From: Streptomyces sp. NBC_00154
GTDB taxonomy: Bacteria; Actinomycetota; Actinomycetes; Streptomycetales; Streptomycetaceae
DNA length: 64,000 nt
Direction: 5' to 3'
Assembly: GCF_026342835.1 (NCBI RefSeq)
Contig: NZ_JAPEMI010000002.1
Span: forward strand, 1,426,001-1,490,000
Shown here: piece by piece, positions 42,745 through 51,714 of the stretch
Layout of the letters: the number at the start of each line of letters is the position of its first letter
Position numbering within the stretch: the first letter of the stretch is position 1
Notes under the pieces: generated by a model
The model's database searches: none
What the model saw: the letters and a program-made list of their open reading frames with translations, nothing else
What the model was told of the DNA's origin: nothing
Translations under genes and position numbers: made by a program

Positions 42745-44247
42745 TCAGTGCTTGGAGACGGTGTTGACGTAATGGGTGCCGCTGTCGTAAAGGCCGTTCA
42801 CAGACTTCTGTACATCCGCCAGGGACTGGGCCTTGTCGGCGTTGTAGTAGAACCAGTTGACCTGCATGTCCCAGGCGCGCGGACCCGTGAAGGGGAGGTC
42901 CACGAACCAGGTGTTGAAGTTGATGGACATGTTCTGGCGTGGGAAGTATTTGCCGCCGCTACTGAACAGCTTGTGGCCGTCCACCGAGTAGGTGGCCACG
43001 CCGTGCATGGCCGTTATCACCATGGTGTGCCAGCCCTGAAGGCTGGAGACCAGTTTGTGTGTGACCCGGTCCCCGGTGTCGGCGCTGTACCAGCTCGTGG
43101 TGTCGAGTTTGGGACCCGGCGCACCCCAGCCCCCGTTCGGCATGTACTCGTTGTCGAGTTCGCTGTAGCGCGAGTTGTTGGGCGAGATCGTGTAGAAGGA
43201 CTCGTTGACGTGGTCGCCGTTGCGACCACTCGTGGGCTTGTCGTTGAAGTAGATCCGGGCGGCGTAGGTCCCCGTCAGGAAGTCGGTGCCGCTGCTCTGC
43301 ACCTCAGCCTGCTTGGTGCTCGCCCTTGTCCCGTCGGTGGTGGCCCGCAGTTGCATGACCTGGCCGCCCACAGCGGATTTCTCGGCCGGGAAACTGACGC
43401 CGGCGGCCGACCATGTGTCGTGGATCCCCGGACCGCCCGGGCTGGTACGGACCAGCCAGCCGTGGGCGTGGAGTGCGGGATCGTCGGGGCCGCTGTAGTG
43501 GAAGTCGTCGAACACGATCCCGCGCGGGTGGGCAGGCCTCGGGCGGGGAACGGACGAGCCCGGTGCGGACGCAGCAGCGTGGCGGGTGGAGCCGGTAGAT
43601 TCGGATCCGGTAGGGCCGGTGGAGCCGGTACGGCCGGTGGGCTCGTCCCCCCAGACATGCGCACCGCGCAGGTATGCGGTCACCGTCCTCGACGCCTGAA
43701 AGGTGGTGTCAGCGGCATTGAATGAACGGTCGTTCAGCTGGTTCAGCTTCCTGCCGTCGGGGCGATACAGCTGCAGTCCGATGGCTCCGCTTTTGGCGCC
43801 GGGTGCCAGGCTGCCGGCACCCGTCGTGAAGCTGATCTGGAGGTAGCGGTCGGCGGTGGTGCCGGGATCGGCCGGCGAAGCAGTCTCCCCGGCGATATTC
43901 GAGCAGCCGACAGCGGCCTGGACGCAGTTGAACGCGTACGAGGAAGCCCCGTCTCCGGTGAAGTAGTAACGAATCGTCACGTCTGACAGGAACACCCTCT
44001 TTTTGGAGGTGTTGACAACTTCCAGCCATGGCTGGGCCACCGCGGCTGTGGCAGGGCTCCCGGCCTTGTACCGGATGGTGAGCTGCGGGGGCGCTTGATG
44101 CGCGGCACGCCACTCGGGATAGAGCGCGAGGCCACCGGCGGCAACGGCGATCACCAGGAGCAGCGTCTTGAACACGGTCCACGCACGACGTCGAGGCCTG
44201 CGGTCATCAGGACGGACAGGGCGGACGGTAGGGCGGGCAGTGCCCAC
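42745..44247 (-). CDS. Membrane-anchored CBM3-GH16 polysaccharide-acting protein
   Basis: The 500-residue protein has an N-terminal membrane anchor (TLLLVIAVAAGGLALYP, residues 29-45), then a family 3 cellulose-binding module (about 55-200: QLTIRYKAG, SDVTIRYYFTGDG, DRYLQISFTTGAGSLAPGAK, AYLRGAHVWG), a Thr/Ser/Gly linker, and a jelly-roll domain (about 245-490) with the GH16 motif ELDNE (Glu363, Asp365, Glu367). It should bind and cut or remodel a beta-glucan outside the cell. The synthase gene upstream in the same operon suggests it acts on that polymer. Confidence 0.85.
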   Translation of the reverse strand: MGTARPTVRPVRPDDRRPRRRAWTVFKTLLLVIAVAAGGLALYPEWRAAHQAPPQLTIRYKAGSPATAAVAQPWLEVVNTSKKRVFLSDVTIRYYFTGDGASSYAFNCVQAAVGCSNIAGETASPADPGTTADRYLQISFTTGAGSLAPGAKSGAIGLQLYRPDGRKLNQLNDRSFNAADTTFQASRTVTAYLRGAHVWGDEPTGRTGSTGPTGSESTGSTRHAAASAPGSSVPRPRPAHPRGIVFDDFHYSGPDDPALHAHGWLVRTSPGGPGIHDTWSAAGVSFPAEKSAVGGQVMQLRATTDGTRASTKQAEVQSSGTDFLTGTYAARIYFNDKPTSGRNGDHVNESFYTISPNNSRYSELDNEYMPNGGWGAPGPKLDTTSWYSADTGDRVTHKLVSSLQGWHTMVITAMHGVATYSVDGHKLFSSGGKYFPRQNMSINFNTWFVDLPFTGPRAWDMQVNWFYYNADKAQSLADVQKSVNGLYDSGTHYVNTVSKH

Positions 44248-44459
44248 AAAAGCTCCCAGTGCAGGTGGAGGGACGGTACCGGGACCGGCGCGGGTGACGG
44301 TGGCGGAGGCCGACGCCGCCCTTCGTGAGCGCGCCGGACTGAACGCTCAGGAAGGGAAGCGGCGGCACTCTCCGTCGCACCGCTGTGGCGGGTCGCCGGC
44401 TGCGCGGGTTCCCGCATGTGCCGGCCTTCGGACGGCCTCGACGCCGAACCGAGCGGTGC

Positions 44460-45890
44460 CTACTGGACGACCTGCGTCTGGGGGGCGGGAAAATCGAAGG
44501 CCGGCCGTGCGACCCCGTCGTCCGGGCCGTAGGCGGGTCCGCTCCGTGAGTTCGCGGTGCCCTCCCAAGCCTGGTGGGGGATTGCGAGGGACGGGACCGG
44601 AGCACCGCCGCGGTCCTCGGGAGCTTCGGTGTCCACGCCGACCTCGATCTTGGCGCGGGTGCCCCATTTGGTGTGGCGCAGGGTCGCCAGGGACCACAGG
44701 CGCAGCGGCAGCAGCAGCGTGATGTTGAGCAGCGCGTACAGCGGAGCGGCCAGGAACGTCAGCACGCGGTCGACGAGCCCGACCATGGCGGCGCCGCGCA
44801 GGTAGTGGATGGAGCGCACCCACGACATGACACACATGTAGCCGATGTAGCTGGCGAGCAGGGCCCAACCGGTCGGGTGCAGCGCGATGGCCACGAGGGC
44901 GGTGATCATGGCCGCGGTGAAGGCGACCCAGGTGACGAGCTCGATCAGATTGAGCCACCAGTACATACGGCTCAGCCGGAACTTGGCGAAGAGCAGGAAC
45001 CCTTCGCGGATGAAGGACTTGCCCCAGCGGATCTGCTGGCGGATGTAGTGCCCGAGTCGTTCGGGGACGTCGGTGTAGCCGACAGCGCACGGCTGGATGA
45101 GGGACTTGCCCTCGGTGAGGCAGTAGTACGTGAGGCGCCGGTCGTCACCGAAGGTCGCGGGGCGACCGAGGAACCGCTGGTCGAGGAAGTCGTCGAGATT
45201 CTTGCGTATGACCCATCCCCGGTACATCGCGAGGGAGCCACAGGCGCACAGGACGGAACCGAGACGGGAGTAGGCGACCCGTTCGCCGAGGAAGGCGTTG
45301 ACGTACCGCATGTCGATCAGGCGCGTGAGGAGGTTGGTGTCGCGGTTGTGGGCGAGGACCAACCCGGTGACGCAATGGACGCGGCGCTCCCCGAAGGGTT
45401 CGGCGAGTTCGGCGACGGCGTGCTTGTCGAGCACCGTGTCGGAGTCGATGCACAGATACGCGTCGGCGAGCGGGTCCTCACGGAAGCCCGCGGCGAGTCC
45501 GTGGCGCTTGCCGCGGTTGTCGGGGAACCGGATGAAGCCGAGACGGATTCCTGCCCGGTCGAACTGTGGGCGCATCTCCCCGATGAGGGCAGCGGCGGAC
45601 TGGTCGGCGGAGCAGTCGTCGATGACCGTCAAAGACTGAGGCGGCAGTGTCTGCGCGAGGATTGATTCCAGACAGCGCCTCAGCATCGCGGGGGATTCGT
45701 TGTACACCGTGACGACCCCGTGAATGTTGAGCCGATGGCTCGTTTTCCTGAATGTGAGCCCGGGGCTGCGGCGTCGGCGGATGGACAGGAGCAACTTGAT
45801 ACCGAGGAGAGAGCCGACGGCCACCCCGTACCAGTGCAATTGGTGCCAGGACGCGTAGATCTGGTCCCAAGCGTGTATGAGGGTCTGCAT
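44460..45890 (-). CDS. Family 2 glycosyltransferase (hyaluronan/chitin-synthase-like)
   Basis: The 476-residue processive synthase has an N-terminal membrane helix, the GT2 motifs IDDCSAD (Asp91/92), DSD (149-151), GDD (248-250) and QQIRW (285-289), and four to five C-terminal helices that form the export channel. It resembles HasA/NodC-like synthases of beta-linked polysaccharides. Its own Pro/Gly-rich tail is cytosolic. The CBM3-GH16 gene follows 212 bp downstream on the same strand. An inverted repeat lies about 60 bp upstream of its start and may regulate the pair. Confidence 0.9.
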   Translation of the reverse strand: MQTLIHAWDQIYASWHQLHWYGVAVGSLLGIKLLLSIRRRRSPGLTFRKTSHRLNIHGVVTVYNESPAMLRRCLESILAQTLPPQSLTVIDDCSADQSAAALIGEMRPQFDRAGIRLGFIRFPDNRGKRHGLAAGFREDPLADAYLCIDSDTVLDKHAVAELAEPFGERRVHCVTGLVLAHNRDTNLLTRLIDMRYVNAFLGERVAYSRLGSVLCACGSLAMYRGWVIRKNLDDFLDQRFLGRPATFGDDRRLTYYCLTEGKSLIQPCAVGYTDVPERLGHYIRQQIRWGKSFIREGFLLFAKFRLSRMYWWLNLIELVTWVAFTAAMITALVAIALHPTGWALLASYIGYMCVMSWVRSIHYLRGAAMVGLVDRVLTFLAAPLYALLNITLLLPLRLWSLATLRHTKWGTRAKIEVGVDTEAPEDRGGAPVPSLAIPHQAWEGTANSRSGPAYGPDDGVARPAFDFPAPQTQVVQ

Positions 45891-45948
45891 GACGAGTGAG
45901 GACTCCCTGACATCGTCGATTTGCTCGTACCCGGATAAGTATTGAACT

Positions 45949-45994
45949 CATGTGTCCAAAATGGGGACATTTTGTCTGAGACATGTGACACATG
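45949..45994. promoter_or_regulatory. Nested inverted repeats upstream of GT2 gene
   Basis: CATGTGTC (45949-45956) and its complement GACACATG (45987-45994) enclose a second pair, TGTCC (45953) and GGACA (45965), in an AT-richer stretch 60-105 bp before the GT2 start. Probable operator or promoter region of the exopolysaccharide operon. Confidence 0.5.
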
Positions 45995-46199
45995 ATGCCT
46001 CCGCTGTGCCCGCGAGCAGACTTGAGCACGCCGTAGCCCCGGGCACGGGGCGATTATTCGAGCCCCCCTGGGAGCAGGATTTTTTTGTTGTGAATGTATA
46101 AGGCTTGTCGCCTTGAGCTCCGCTAGCTTGCGTCCCCGTATCTGAGGGCGAAGTTCCGCGTTCACCGATGTGTGATCGTCTGTTTTGAGCGTCGACATC

Positions 46200-46545
46200 G
46201 ATCGCGACAGGCATGGGAAATCGCGTCCACCTGGCCTGCGCCTGGCGAGGCGCAGCGGCGCCGTTGTAGGTGGTGTCCACCTGCAAGGAGACTGGCCGCC
46301 CTGGATGGCTGCCGGGGCGCGGGACGGTGCGCTGGTCGCGTCCCAGATGTCGGACAGGGGGAAGCTGGCCAGGCCGCGCGTGTCGTGCTGGGGCAGATCG
46401 ACGAGGCGGCCGCCGGCCGTGGACCGGGTTTCCCGGGTGTGCAGCAGGGAGTCGTAGACGGTGCAGCCGGTGGTGTAAGCCCGAGGTTGTCGTAGATGGT
46501 CCCGGTGATCTTCGTGACGGGGTCGGTGACTTTAATGGCCAATCA
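46200..46545 (-). pseudogene. RHS-repeat (polymorphic toxin type) protein fragment
   Basis: On the minus strand, AIKVTDPVTKITGTIYDNLG is an RHS-type D-G-YD-LG repeat. After a shift, VYDSLLHTRETRSTAGGRLV, HDTRGLASFPLSDIWDATSA and, in a further frame, SLQVDTTYNGA follow, which is typical of the repeat core of streptomycete RHS proteins. Neither the toxin tip nor the N-terminal part is present. From 45995 to 46200 nothing is assignable. Confidence 0.5.
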
Positions 46546-46547
46546 GA

Positions 46548-46586
46548 AGCCCCGGCAGGACGCAACTTGCGGGGCTACATTTTTTT
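46548..46586 (+). terminator. Intrinsic terminator with T-run
   Basis: AGCCCCG and CGGGGCT form a stem with a 15-base loop, followed three bases later by seven T residues (46580-46586). This is an unusually classical rho-independent terminator for this genome. No plus-strand gene upstream of it survives. 46587-47050 is AT-richer and holds no supported gene. Confidence 0.65.
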
Positions 46587-47051
46587 CTGACGCTATCGAC
46601 ACTCCTTATGGGAGATATCCCACGTCAACACTTAATGTGACCTGGCGGTTACTCATGCCGAAGGGAACCCCGGAAGGGTCTACCTGTGGAATGGTGAGTG
46701 AACACGTTGGGCTACGAGCTAGCTCCCCACAGTGTCGTCCTTTCCCATGAACAAACATGAGCCGATTCATCGGTAACCGCTGCCCGAACTCAACGACAAA
46801 CGCTGTCACTGCCCGTGAGTAGGGCCAGGTGGATTCGTTCTTCGCCAGGAACAGCGTTTATCGATGGGGTGCGGAGGCAGTTTGTGGTCAACCGCTCGTG
46901 AATGTCGAGGAGACACGGCGGCACGTGTCCGGTCTCAGTGAGGGCTGATCGATGTCATCGAACCTGGTGATCGGTAGGTTGTCCCGCCGAACATTGACTT
47001 GCCTGTCCAAAGGGGTGGGGGCCGGGATGGAAGACCTGGACATCGTGATCA

Positions 47052-47504
47052 TTAGCCGCGAGGGCTGCTGATCCGTTCGGGTTGGATCACATAGATCACC
47101 CGGACCTGGTCGCGGCCGCCGAACCATGGGTAGGGCCCGCCGAGATACTTCTGCGCGAGCGCCTCGATGTGGTCGACCGCCCCCTCGGTGGTCACACGCA
47201 CCACACGGCCGCGGATCTGGACGTAGGAGGCCGGTTCCGAGGGGTCGGCGATTGCGACGGCAACCCGCGGGTCGCGCGCGATGTTTCGGGTCTTTTGATG
47301 CGACTGAACGCTGTTGATCAGGACGTGATCGCCGTCGGTGTCGACCCATGTCTGGGTGAGCTGGGGCGAGCCGTCGGGCATCGTGGTAGCGATGTAGCAG
47401 GTGCTGGGGCGGCGCAGGAGCGCCACCACATCCTCGCCGAGGGGCACGGGCACGGGGGTTCTCCAGGGGTCGGTTCGGTGGGGTGCTGGGGCAACGGTAG
47501 CCAC
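47052..47504 (-). CDS. PPOX-class F420-dependent oxidoreductase
   Basis: The 150-residue split-barrel protein shows CYIATTMPDGSPQLTQTWVD, VLINSVQSHQKTRNIARDPR and VAVAIADP, the pattern of F420/flavin-binding PPOX proteins. It probably reduces a small molecule using F420H2 in the cytosol. The GTG start at 47504 may be early. It stands alone beside RHS and IS21 scraps. Confidence 0.88.
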   Translation of the reverse strand: MATVAPAPHRTDPWRTPVPVPLGEDVVALLRRPSTCYIATTMPDGSPQLTQTWVDTDGDHVLINSVQSHQKTRNIARDPRVAVAIADPSEPASYVQIRGRVVRVTTEGAVDHIEALAQKYLGGPYPWFGGRDQVRVIYVIQPERISSPRG

Positions 47505-47544
47505 GGCAGGGAACCCGGCCCCCGCCCCCTGAACTTTCGGTCAC

Positions 47545-47730
47545 CGGCTGTACGGATCCAGAGCGGTCGCCCGGGCCGGCAGCTGTTTGCGTGTCTTCGA
47601 CCAGACCGAATCCAATGACTTCCGCACCGTCCGCCACGTGCTTGCGCTCAAGCGCCCGCATCGAATTGCCGCCGCGATGGTCACGCAAGATCGCCGCGTA
47701 CAGCTCGACCTGTTGCGGACGGACCGTGGA
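47545..47730 (-). pseudogene. IS21-family IstA N-terminal fragment
   Basis: The minus strand holds QVELYAAILRDHRGGNSMRA, LERKHV in one frame and WRTVRKSLDSVWSKTRKQLP, ARATALDPYSR in the next. Together these are the HTH start of IS21-type IstA transposases, with one frame change. The DDE domain and istB are absent. 47731-47897 is not assignable. Confidence 0.55.
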
Positions 47731-47897
47731 TGCGGTGTTCCACTGCACCACCTGCCAGCGCGCCTACCGGTGCGACGGCGACGAAGTGGCCGAGCACGTG
47801 CTGCTGGAGCGAGAGGTACACCTGTCAGGTCACTGTTCTGTGCCAAGCGGAGGTTGCTGCACGGCCCCCGTGGGCGGCACCGTTAGCGTCGCACCCC

Positions 47898-48410
47898 ATG
47901 AGTCCAACGCACCTTCCTTCTGCCGAGTACTACGCCTCCCTGCCCAAGCACATCGCTGGTGCGGGAGCAGTCATCCACGACGCAGCGGGCCGCATTCTTC
48001 TGGTCCAGCCGTCCTACCGCACCGACACATGGGAGATCCCCGGCGGCGGACTGGACACGGGAGAGCACCCGCTGCAAGCGGTCCGGCGCGAGGTCAAGGA
48101 AGAGCTCGGCATCGGCCTGACGCCGGGCCGGCTGCTGGCCGTCGACTGGGTGGCGGAACAGGCCGACGGCCGCCCGCCGCTGGTCAACTACCTCTTCGAC
48201 GGCGGCCTGATCACCCAAGCCGAGGCTCGGACACGAATTCACCTCGACCCCGAAGAACTCACCGCATGGCAGTTGGCCACCCCCGAACAGTGGGACACCC
48301 TGCTCGCCCCGCACATGGCCCGCCGTGTGCACGCCTGCTCCCGCGCCATGACCCAGGGCCGCACTGTCTACTTGCAGCACGGATTCGACCTCACCAGCCG
48401 CCAGACCTGA
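47898..48410 (+). CDS. NUDIX-domain hydrolase
   Basis: The 170-residue protein has the full Nudix box at residues 50-72 (GGLDTGE followed by REVKEELGI; Gx5Ex7REUxEExGU satisfied). It is expected to hydrolyse a nucleoside diphosphate linked to another moiety, with Mg2+. ATG 47898 is chosen because it is the first start before the conserved AGAGAVIHDAAGRILLVQ strand. It is followed 208 bp later by a GNAT gene on the same strand. Confidence 0.92.
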   Translation: MSPTHLPSAEYYASLPKHIAGAGAVIHDAAGRILLVQPSYRTDTWEIPGGGLDTGEHPLQAVRREVKEELGIGLTPGRLLAVDWVAEQADGRPPLVNYLFDGGLITQAEARTRIHLDPEELTAWQLATPEQWDTLLAPHMARRVHACSRAMTQGRTVYLQHGFDLTSRQT

Positions 48411-48618
48411 CGCCCCTGACGGGAGGGAACGAATTGTCGTCCCCGTCCACACCGCGCCCCGCGCCGGAACGGGCGCAGCACCGTCATCTGTATGGCCTCG
48501 GCGACGGAGCGGGCGCGGACCAGACTGGCCTCGGCCCGGATCCGCTGTCGGGACAGCGCGACACTGGCGATGCCGATCCACCGGACGTGTGCGCGAGCGG
48601 GCTGCGTAGGATCTCCGG

Positions 48619-49233
48619 ATGGCAATCACCAGTCACCTCCTGCAAGGGCCGCGAGTGGTCATACGCCACGTCCGCCGTCAGGACTACGACGAGCTCACAG
48701 CGCTGGCCCAGGAGAGCGCCGAGATGCTTCGCCGTTGGCTGGGCGCCCGCCCGAACACGCTGGAAGCGTTCGAGAACTACCTTGAGCGGACCGGGCAGCC
48801 CACCCATGAGGGCTTCGTGATTTGTCTGCGCGGCAGCGGCACGATCGTGGGCGGCGTCAACATCAACAATGTGGTCAGGGGCACTCTCCGGAGCGGAACC
48901 CTGGGCTATACCTCTTACGCGTCTACGACCGGCCGTGGCTATATGACCGAGGGGCTGAGGCTCGTGATCCAGCACGCCTTCGGCCCCCTGGAACTGCACC
49001 GGCTGGAGGCGAACATCCAGCCGGACAATGTCTCCTCGCTGAACCTCGTCAAACGTCTGGGCTTCCGGCGCGAGGGGTACTCGACTGCCTTCCAGTACGT
49101 CAATGGCGAATGGATGGACCACGAGCGATGGGCCATCACTGCTGAGATGGCACACGCAGCAGCACAGTTCACGAACTTCCGTTGCAGCCCCGCAGGTGAG
49201 AAAGAGGGCAGCCCTCCTGCGGGCCAACTCTGA
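48619..49233 (+). CDS. GNAT-family N-acetyltransferase (RimJ/RimL-like)
   Basis: The 204-residue protein matches the RimJ/RimL group: IRHVRRQDYDELTALAQESA, LGYTSYASTTGRGYMTEGLR (acetyl-CoA pyrophosphate loop, Q/R-x-x-G-x-G/A variant as GRGYMTEG), HRLEANIQPDNVSSLNLVKR, LGFRREGYS. It likely acetylates an N-terminal or small-molecule amine. The hydrophilic C-terminal 25 residues extend past the fold. Confidence 0.9.
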   Translation: MAITSHLLQGPRVVIRHVRRQDYDELTALAQESAEMLRRWLGARPNTLEAFENYLERTGQPTHEGFVICLRGSGTIVGGVNINNVVRGTLRSGTLGYTSYASTTGRGYMTEGLRLVIQHAFGPLELHRLEANIQPDNVSSLNLVKRLGFRREGYSTAFQYVNGEWMDHERWAITAEMAHAAAQFTNFRCSPAGEKEGSPPAGQL

Positions 49234-49283
49234 CACTCAGCCCCAGAAGTGAGAGTGAGAAGTCTCGGACAACAGGGCTGAAT

Positions 49284-49575
49284 TCAGGGGCGGTTGTTCC
49301 CCCACCTCTGTGGATCGGACTGCCGCCTGGCCACCGTGCTCAGCACGGTACGGCTCAGGCGCAGGGCCCGGATCTGTGGATCCAGGGCCCGCACATGTGC
49401 GGCAGCGGCGGCCGCGACGGTCGTTTCCCGCTCCAGAACCCCCCGTACGGCCTCCAGTCCTAACCCCGACTCGCGCAGGGTGCGCACGAGGTGGAGACGG
49501 GTGACGCGCTGGGCGTCATGGAGTCGATAGCCGGATTCCGCAGGGTCGCCGTCCGCCTCGACCGTGGGGTCACCC
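49284..49575 (-). pseudogene. MerR-family regulator, 5'-truncated
   Basis: The minus frame reads ESGYRLHDAQRVTRLHLVRT, LRESGLGLEAVRGVLERE and on to a stop at 49284. This is the second half of a MerR HTH plus the coiled dimer helix. The first HTH helix and a start codon are absent upstream, where the sequence changes at about 49575. Non-functional unless a remote start is used. Confidence 0.6.
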
Positions 49576-49766
49576 TGCCGGGGATGGTGAGGGGAGAAAC
49601 GGGGGCAGCGTGGCTGGTGGACCTCAGGCCCCTGCTGTCATCGGTTGCGCGTAGAGAAGTGGAACCGGAAGGTCTTCGATCGAGACGCTGGTCAGGAGGC
49701 AGTCGAGCACCCATTTTGGGCCGAGTGGGCGATGAGCGGGACACCTCTGTCCGCTCCAGCCGGCGG

Positions 49767-50102
49767 TCAGCCGCGGGGTTCTGCCTGGGGCTGGTGGAGG
49801 ACGGCAGTCAATAGCCCGGGAAAACGGTTGTCGAGGTCTTCGCGGCGCAGGCTGATGAAGCGCTGCCGGCCGCGCGGGATGTTGCGGACGACCCCTGCCT
49901 CGCGCAGCGTCTTCAGATGGTGGGACAGGGTGGACTTGGGGATCTCCCCGCCGACGGGCCGGCAGGCCGCGACCTCCAGAGGCCCCTCGGTCAGGCGACG
50001 CACTATGTCCAGCCGTGAGGGGTCGCTCAGGGCGAACAGCACATCGGTCAGTACCAGGTCGGCGACGTCGGGGTGTGGCATGTCACGGGAGGTTCCACTC
50101 AT
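49767..50102 (-). CDS. ArsR-family winged-helix repressor
   Basis: The 111-residue protein has DVLFALSDPSRLDIVRRLTE, PKSTLSHHLKTLREAGVVRN and RFISLRREDLD, a standard ArsR fold with no cysteine metal site at the usual alpha-3 position apart from ACRPVGGE, so the signal may not be a metal. It diverges from an MFS gene. Two operator-like repeats lie between them, one directly abutting its ATG, so it probably represses both genes. Confidence 0.9.
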   Translation of the reverse strand: MSGTSRDMPHPDVADLVLTDVLFALSDPSRLDIVRRLTEGPLEVAACRPVGGEIPKSTLSHHLKTLREAGVVRNIPRGRQRFISLRREDLDNRFPGLLTAVLHQPQAEPRG

Positions 50103-50103
50103 G

Positions 50104-50175
50104 GTTCGATAATACTTGAACTATCGACCGAGGTGTGCGTAGGCTCTTACTGTTCGAAATTATTGGAACTATCCG
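50104..50175. promoter_or_regulatory. Paired ArsR-type operators
   Basis: Two related blocks, GTTCGATAATACTTGAACTA (from 50104) and GTTCGAAATTATTGGAACTA (from 50152), each extend to CTATCsG and have TTC/GAA dyad symmetry. They are AT-rich and lie 48 bp apart between the divergent ArsR and MFS genes. The first touches the repressor start and the second is 11 bp before the MFS start. Confidence 0.7.
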
Positions 50176-50185
50176 GAGAGTCGAC

Positions 50186-51490
50186 ATGCACACTGAGCGT
50201 CTGGCGAGGCGAGTACCGCGCCCGGTCGGCTTCTGGCTGCTGGCCGTCACTCTGTTCGCGATCCTGGCCGCGGCCAGCGCGCCTTCCCCGCTCTACGTGG
50301 TGTATCAGCATCGCTGGGGCTTCTCGCCGATCGCGCTCACCACGATCTTCGCCGTCTACGCCCTGGCCCTGCTGGTCGCGCTGCTGATCGTCGGAGGACT
50401 GTCCGACTACATCGGCAGGCGGCCCGTGCTTGCTGCCGCGCTCATCGTCGAGGCCGCGTCCATGGTGGTGTTCCTCACTGCCGACGGTGTCGGGCCGCTG
50501 CTGGTGGCGCGGACCGTGCAGGGGCTGGCGACCGGTGCGGCGGCCGGCGCCATCAGTGCCGGGCTGCTCGATCTCCAGCCGTCACCCACATCGCACCTCG
50601 GCCCGCTGCTGAGCAGCGTCGCGCCGGCTGCCGGGCTGGCCGTCGGGGCGCTCGGCGCGGGACTGCTGGTGCAGTACGCCCCTGCCCCCACGATGCTGGT
50701 CTTCGTCCTGCTCATCGCCGTATTCCTGTTGCTGGCCGCGGCGGTGTTCTTCCTGCCCGAGCCGGTCACACCCCGGCCGGGTGCCTGGGCCTCGCTGCGG
50801 CCGCGGGTGGCCGTGCCGCCCCAGGCCCGCAAGGCCTTCCTGGCGGCCACGCCCTCTCTCGTCGCCACCTGGGCGATGGGCGGGCTCTACCTCGCGTTGG
50901 GCCCCTCGGTGGCCGCAGGAGTCCTGCACATAGGTGGCCATCTGGTCGGTGGCCTGGTGGTGACCACTCTCTTCGGCACTGGAGCCGTCGCCTCGCTGCT
51001 GGTGGGCGACCTCGCACCGAAGCGGGTGATGGCCGGCGGGTCCGTGGCCCTCGCCGCCGGGACCGGTCTCACACTGCTCGCCCTCGTCGGACCCTCGACG
51101 CCGCTGTTCTTCGTCGGCACAGCCCTCGCCGGCGCCGGCTTCGGCAGTTCCTTCCTGGGCACCTTTCGCTCGCTCGCGTCACTGGCCGGCCCTACGGAGC
51201 GGGCGGACCTGTTCGCCTCCGTCTACATCGTCAGCTACCTGGCCTTCAGCGTTCCTGCCGTGCTGGCCGGGCTCGCCGTGCCGTCCCTCGGCCTGCGCAC
51301 CGCGACGATGGTCTACGGCACCGTGGTGATCGTGCTGGCACTGCTGGCCGCCGTCCCCGGAACCGCTGTTCGCCGGCCCACCCCCATACCCCTGGCGGCA
51401 GTGGCCTCCTCCGAGGGCCTGGCCGCCGTCGCCCCGTCCCGCCCGATGGCGGCGGATGTCGCGGGGGGACGGGAGCCTTGTCGTCAATGA
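50186..51490 (+). CDS. MFS efflux transporter
   Basis: ATG 50186 follows GGAGAG. The 434-residue protein has twelve hydrophobic segments with GFWLLAVTLFAILAAASAPS (helix 1), the loop 2-3 motif GGLSDYIGRRPVLAAALIVE and GAISAGLLDLQP (family-specific). It is a proton-driven exporter of the drug/metabolite type. It is controlled in all likelihood by the divergent ArsR gene through the two operators in between. Confidence 0.9.
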   Translation: MHTERLARRVPRPVGFWLLAVTLFAILAAASAPSPLYVVYQHRWGFSPIALTTIFAVYALALLVALLIVGGLSDYIGRRPVLAAALIVEAASMVVFLTADGVGPLLVARTVQGLATGAAAGAISAGLLDLQPSPTSHLGPLLSSVAPAAGLAVGALGAGLLVQYAPAPTMLVFVLLIAVFLLLAAAVFFLPEPVTPRPGAWASLRPRVAVPPQARKAFLAATPSLVATWAMGGLYLALGPSVAAGVLHIGGHLVGGLVVTTLFGTGAVASLLVGDLAPKRVMAGGSVALAAGTGLTLLALVGPSTPLFFVGTALAGAGFGSSFLGTFRSLASLAGPTERADLFASVYIVSYLAFSVPAVLAGLAVPSLGLRTATMVYGTVVIVLALLAAVPGTAVRRPTPIPLAAVASSEGLAAVAPSRPMAADVAGGREPCRQ

Positions 51491-51539
51491 CCCTTCCATC
51501 TCTGGAGCGCGGGTCGCACGCTCCGACCTGGTCGGCATG

Positions 51540-51700
51540 GTGTGGCGCCTGCCGCCCGCATGGAGGCGCCGGCGGCCTGCAAGGTGCGGCGGTAGGCCAG
51601 GCGTGAGACGCCCAGTTCGCCGCTCATGTCCTGGCGCAGCGAAGCGGCGGTGGCGAAGCCGATCTCGGCAGTGATCTGGTCCTGCCTGCCGCCGTGTGCC
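51540..51700 (-). pseudogene. AraC-family (GlxA-type) C-terminal HTH fragment
   Basis: The minus strand reads IGFATAASLRQDMSGELGVS, RLAYRRTLQAAG, the second HTH of GlxA/FtrA-type AraC regulators. The N-terminal DJ-1-like domain and the first HTH are missing. It lies just upstream of the convergent-side end of the P450 gene. Confidence 0.5.
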
Positions 51701-51714
51701 GCCATATAGCCGAG

